Part shown: one piece after another, positions 22,357 through 25,195 of the stretch
How the letters are laid out: each line of letters starts with the position of its first letter
Numbering within the stretch: position 1 is the stretch's first letter
Source of the DNA: an uncultured Campylobacter sp.
Lineage (GTDB): Bacteria; Campylobacterota; Campylobacteria; Campylobacterales; Campylobacteraceae
Assembly (NCBI RefSeq): GCF_937921625.1
Contig: NZ_CAKZTI010000058.1
Span: 1-25,195 of the forward strand
Direction of reading: 5' to 3'
DNA length: 25,195 nucleotides
The notes under the pieces: generated by a model
What the model was told of the DNA's origin: nothing
What the model saw: the letters and a program-made list of their open reading frames with translations, nothing else
Database searches by the model: none
Position numbers and translations under genes: made by a program

Positions 22357-24553
22357 CGAACTCTTTACGCGCCTCGATTTGAGCGAGTATCTAGCCAAAT
22401 TTAAAAGCTTTTTGGCGCGCGAAAAGCCGCTGTTTTTAAGCGGCGATAGCAAGCTGAATTTTGAAAAAATTTCAGAGCTTACGAAATTTGATCTCGCGCA
22501 GTGCGAGAGCGTCGTGAATCTAGACGATGCGCTGATGCGCATCTCAAAGCACGGCGTGCTACATATCAGCGAAATTTACGAGTTTAGCAAGATCGTTCGA
22601 TATTTTTTGTATCTCAAAAAACAGCCTTTTGAGGGCAAACTCGCCGCTTGGCTTGCCAAGATCGAGATTCCGCAGCCCATCGCGCAACTAAAGGATTATT
22701 TTGACGATCAAGGCGGCTTTCGCGATGCGATAGACGAGCGCTTCGGTGCGCTGAACGAGGCGTTTAAGATAAAGCGTGACGAGATCGAGCAGACGCTAAA
22801 AAGGCTGATCTATTCCAAAGCCCTTTCGCCCTATCTTGCCGACACGCAGATCCACTACATAAGTGACACCGAGACTCTGCTGGTGCGCGGCGGCTTTAAT
22901 CACGTGCTAAAAGGCAGCGTCGTAGCGCGCTCAAGCGGAGGCTATTTTTACGTGCTTCCCGACGCGATCGCGGCTCTGAAGTCCGCTCAAAGCGCGATTT
23001 TGGATAAAAAAGAGCAGATCGTATTCGAGCACTGCAAGCAGATTAGCGCGATTTTTAATAAGAATTTAGCTTTTTTAAAATTTATAAACGCCGCCTTCGA
23101 TCAGATCGATGCGCTGATTGCGCGCGCGGCGATGGCAAGAGCGAGCGATTATGAGTTCGTCCTGCCCGAGTCCTCGCATGACATCGTCCTAGACAGCTTC
23201 GCCCACCCCGCGCTTAAAAATCCAAAGCGCGTGAGCGTGGAATTTAGCGGTAAAATTCTGCTCATCACCGGCGTGAATGCGGGCGGAAAATCGATGCTTT
23301 TAAAAAGCATTCTAAGCGCGGCACTGCTAGCTAAGTACCTCCTTCCGATGCCTATTCGCGCAAGCCTCAGCCGCATCGGCACCTTTAAAGAGTTCGAGCT
23401 CATAATGGAGGATCCGCAAAACTCCAAAAACGACATCTCGACCTTTGCGGGCAGGATGGTTGCCTTTAGCAAGCTGTTCGGGCGCAAAGAAATTCTAATC
23501 GGCGTCGATGAGATCGAGCTGGGTACCGATTTTGAGGAGGCTGCGAGCTTATACGGCGCGATGATCGAGCAGCTGATAAGCGGCGATGTGAAAATGATCA
23601 TCACCACGCATCACAAGCGCCTGGCGATGCTGCTTGCAAAGGATCCGCGCGTAGAGCTGCTGGCGGCGCTTTACGACGAGAAAAACAGCGCGCCGAAATA
23701 TGAGTTTTTAAAGGGCACGATCGGCAAATCCTACGCCTTTGAAACCGCGCTGCGCTACGGCATAGCGCAAAATTTGATCGCCGCAGCGCGCAAAAACTAC
23801 GGCGAAAACAAAGAGAACTTGAACGAGGCGATCTCAAAAGCGATAAATTTAGAGCTTGAGCTAAAGCAAAAACTAGCTCAAACGCAACAAAAAGAGGAGA
23901 AGCTGGATGCGCTGAGCGAAGCGCTAAAAGATCAGCGCGAGCGCGCGCAAAGCGAGCTGAAGGCGGAGCTTTCAAGGCTGCAAAACGAATACTACCGCGC
24001 CATTTCGGAGGCCAAACGCAGCGTGAGCCTAAGCGATGTGCGCGAAAAGCAGCGCGCCATAAACCGCGCAAACGAGCTCGCACGAGCCGTGCAGCAGCCC
24101 GAACTCAGCACGCCCGAGCCGCAAAGCTTTAAAGTGGGCGATCGCGTAAAATACGGCAAGATCAAGGGCGAAATTTTATCGCTCAGCAAAACCCAGGCAC
24201 TGATGCTAAGCGACGGCATCAGGCTGCGCGTGCCGCTTAGCGAGCTAAAGCGCAGCGGTGCAGCGCCCGCGCCCGTAAAAAACATCAGCATCAAGGTGCA
24301 AAAGCCCACCTCCGCGTCGCTCGTGCTCGATCTGCACGGCCTGCGCGCCGAGGAAGCGATCAGCAGGCTTGATAAATTTATCAGCCAAAGCCTCGTGATG
24401 GGCTTTGATGAGATCATCGTAAAACACGGCATCGGCACTGGCAAGCTCGCGTTCGCGGTAAAGGAGTTTTTAAAATCGCACCCCAGCGTCAAGGGCTTTC
24501 GCGACGGCACGCCCGCAGAAGGAGGCTTCGGCTCAAAGGTCGTCTCGCTTTAG
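22346..24553 (+). CDS. mutS2: Endonuclease MutS2
   Basis: The 735-residue protein has the MutS2 architecture: a helical core without the MutS mismatch-binding domain, then the ATPase with Walker A GVNAGGKSM (309-317), Walker B region LIGVDEIELGTDFEE, and TTHHKRLAML. A long coiled coil (about 495-585) is followed by a KOW-like part FKVGDRVKYGKIKGEIL and a C-terminal Smr nuclease domain with DLHGL (near 662) and HGIGTGKL (near 694). MutS2 counters homologous recombination, and in some bacteria acts on collided ribosomes. The usual GPN(T/A)GGK loop reads GVNAGGK here, as I recall in relatives. It is the last gene of the murC run. Confidence 0.93.
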   Translation: MISDELFTRLDLSEYLAKFKSFLAREKPLFLSGDSKLNFEKISELTKFDLAQCESVVNLDDALMRISKHGVLHISEIYEFSKIVRYFLYLKKQPFEGKLAAWLAKIEIPQPIAQLKDYFDDQGGFRDAIDERFGALNEAFKIKRDEIEQTLKRLIYSKALSPYLADTQIHYISDTETLLVRGGFNHVLKGSVVARSSGGYFYVLPDAIAALKSAQSAILDKKEQIVFEHCKQISAIFNKNLAFLKFINAAFDQIDALIARAAMARASDYEFVLPESSHDIVLDSFAHPALKNPKRVSVEFSGKILLITGVNAGGKSMLLKSILSAALLAKYLLPMPIRASLSRIGTFKEFELIMEDPQNSKNDISTFAGRMVAFSKLFGRKEILIGVDEIELGTDFEEAASLYGAMIEQLISGDVKMIITTHHKRLAMLLAKDPRVELLAALYDEKNSAPKYEFLKGTIGKSYAFETALRYGIAQNLIAAARKNYGENKENLNEAISKAINLELELKQKLAQTQQKEEKLDALSEALKDQRERAQSELKAELSRLQNEYYRAISEAKRSVSLSDVREKQRAINRANELARAVQQPELSTPEPQSFKVGDRVKYGKIKGEILSLSKTQALMLSDGIRLRVPLSELKRSGAAPAPVKNISIKVQKPTSASLVLDLHGLRAEEAISRLDKFISQSLVMGFDEIIVKHGIGTGKLAFAVKEFLKSHPSVKGFRDGTPAEGGFGSKVVSL

Positions 24554-24574
24554 GCTTTGACCCAAAGGCCTTTT
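24552..24574 (+). terminator. Candidate intrinsic terminator of mutS2
   Basis: AGGCTTTG pairs with CAAA-g-GCCT (one bulged G, ACC loop) and is followed by TTTT. The stem starts inside the stop codon TAG. The T-tract is short, so efficiency is uncertain. Confidence 0.4.
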
Positions 24575-25135
24575 CGCTTCAGACGCGAACACGAACGATG
24601 CGGAATTCGCTCATTTCATCTATACCTTCGCCGAGGTTTTTTAAGCGCGGGTGCTTTTGACGTAGAATTTCGCCGTGGAATTTTGAAATTTGTCCTCGGC
24701 TTTAAATTTTAAATTTAGTCCACGTTTTAAATTTGAAATATGGAGGGCTCGGATTGAAATTCTAAAATTTAGCGCACGTTACGATCACGCAACACAAACG
24801 GACTTCGCCATGCAATTTTAATATGTTTTCACACAAGAGTTTGTGATGGACTTTGCACTAAAATTTCGGCGGGACTTCGTAATAAATTTCATGCGGCGTA
24901 GCCGCGACATAAAAATTAGCGCGAGCGCAGCTCGCCCTTATAGCGTCGCGCGGGTGGGGGCAAAATTTTAAAAAATCGCGGGGGGCGTCCCGCTAACTCT
25001 GAGCGCTGCCCCCTTACTGGTCATGTATGGCACACAACGTCAACGTAAATATGCATAAATTTTTTGGAATTTAATTGATAAATTTACAACTTAAATTTAA
25101 AGCGTCGCTTTACCTTATAAAATTCCGTTTAAATT
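24575..25135. other. Right-hand spacer with hairpins
   Basis: No complete gene is seen. An inverted repeat GCCGAGG (24630-24636) / CCTCGGC (24694-24700) encloses 57 nt. Two GC-rich hairpins stand in tandem: GCGGC-GTA-GCCGC (24894-24906) and GCGAGC-GCA-GCTCGC (24922-24936). GCCGCGACATAAA (24902-24914) also occurs at 1436-1448. A G-rich run at 24979-24986 precedes CCCGC. Confidence 0.45.
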
Positions 25136-25195
25136 TTAGCTCGTGATATCGTAATCTTGGGGCGGGAAGGGGGCTTGAATTGCGAGGTCGCTCCC
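25136..25195 (-). CDS. Possible 3' end of a gene running off the window
   Basis: On the minus strand 19 open codons enter from the right edge and end at TAA 25136-25138, reading ...AIQAPFPPQDYDITS. The sequence looks protein-like and would be convergent with mutS2, but it is too short to identify. Confidence 0.25.
   Translation of the reverse strand, partial: GSDLAIQAPFPPQDYDITS

Noticed and set aside
22075..22542. Minus-strand 155-codon frame
   Set aside because: Covers the repeat block and start of mutS2 in antisense; repetitive composition only.
23149..24510. Three long minus-strand frames
   Set aside because: Shadows of mutS2, whose ATPase and Smr motifs are all on the plus strand.
24979..25015. 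G-rich/C-rich segment considered as a tRNA or rRNA edge
   Set aside because: No cloverleaf, no TTCRA loop and no conserved rRNA segment could be found.

Overview
The window looks like chromosomal DNA of an epsilonproteobacterium, most likely a Campylobacter of the GC-richer oral group; C. gracilis is my guess, but I cannot confirm the species. The reasons are: AT-rich words such as AAATTTTAAAATTT scattered through spacers and genes; Campylobacter-style starts with a TATAAT box, AAGGA just before the start, and GTG or TTG starts; the run dnaJ-racR-racS-recR, which I recall from C. jejuni; and the run murC-membrane protein-mutS2, also known there. No rRNA, tRNA, CRISPR array, IS element or phage gene was recognised.

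Layout. 1-348 is an edge spacer. 349-1258 (+) holds a DUF4149 membrane protein and a YbgC-type thioesterase that overlap. 1259-1747 is a spacer containing a decayed ORF with a short copy of prmC sequence. 1748-6365 (-) is a tight operon read uup, M48 membrane protease, prmC, family-4-like uracil-DNA glycosylase. 6445-7540 (+) is a broken alpha/beta-hydrolase gene, followed by about 950 bp of decayed spacer. 8498-9484 (-) is an amidohydrolase, divergent from a GNAT acetyltransferase (9703-10143). 10245-10774 (+) is a toxin-antitoxin-like pair whose toxin is cut by an early amber codon. 11028-13654 (+) encodes a MATE exporter overlapping a YgjP-type metallopeptidase. 13819-15718 (-) has an unknown protein and a low-GC YkvI-type transporter that looks acquired. 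15942-19638 is dnaJ (-) divergent from racR-racS-recR (+). 20157-24553 (+) is murC, a small membrane protein and mutS2. The last 640 bp hold a terminator candidate and hairpins but no complete gene.

Most genes are housekeeping: ribosome-linked ABC-F ATPase, release-factor methylation, base excision, chaperone, recombination, cell wall and a two-component system. The most unusual feature is that three unrelated proteins (the hydrolase, the YgjP peptidase and the membrane protein before mutS2) each carry an in-frame low-complexity block of about 135 to 215 residues that splits a conserved core. The blocks are internally repetitive at DNA level, and the YgjP block contains exact copies of a palindromic AT-rich word also seen in the spacers. 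This suggests repeat DNA is entering and expanding inside genes in this lineage, comparable in outcome to Rickettsia palindromic elements. That mechanism is inference; the blocks and their repeats are directly visible.
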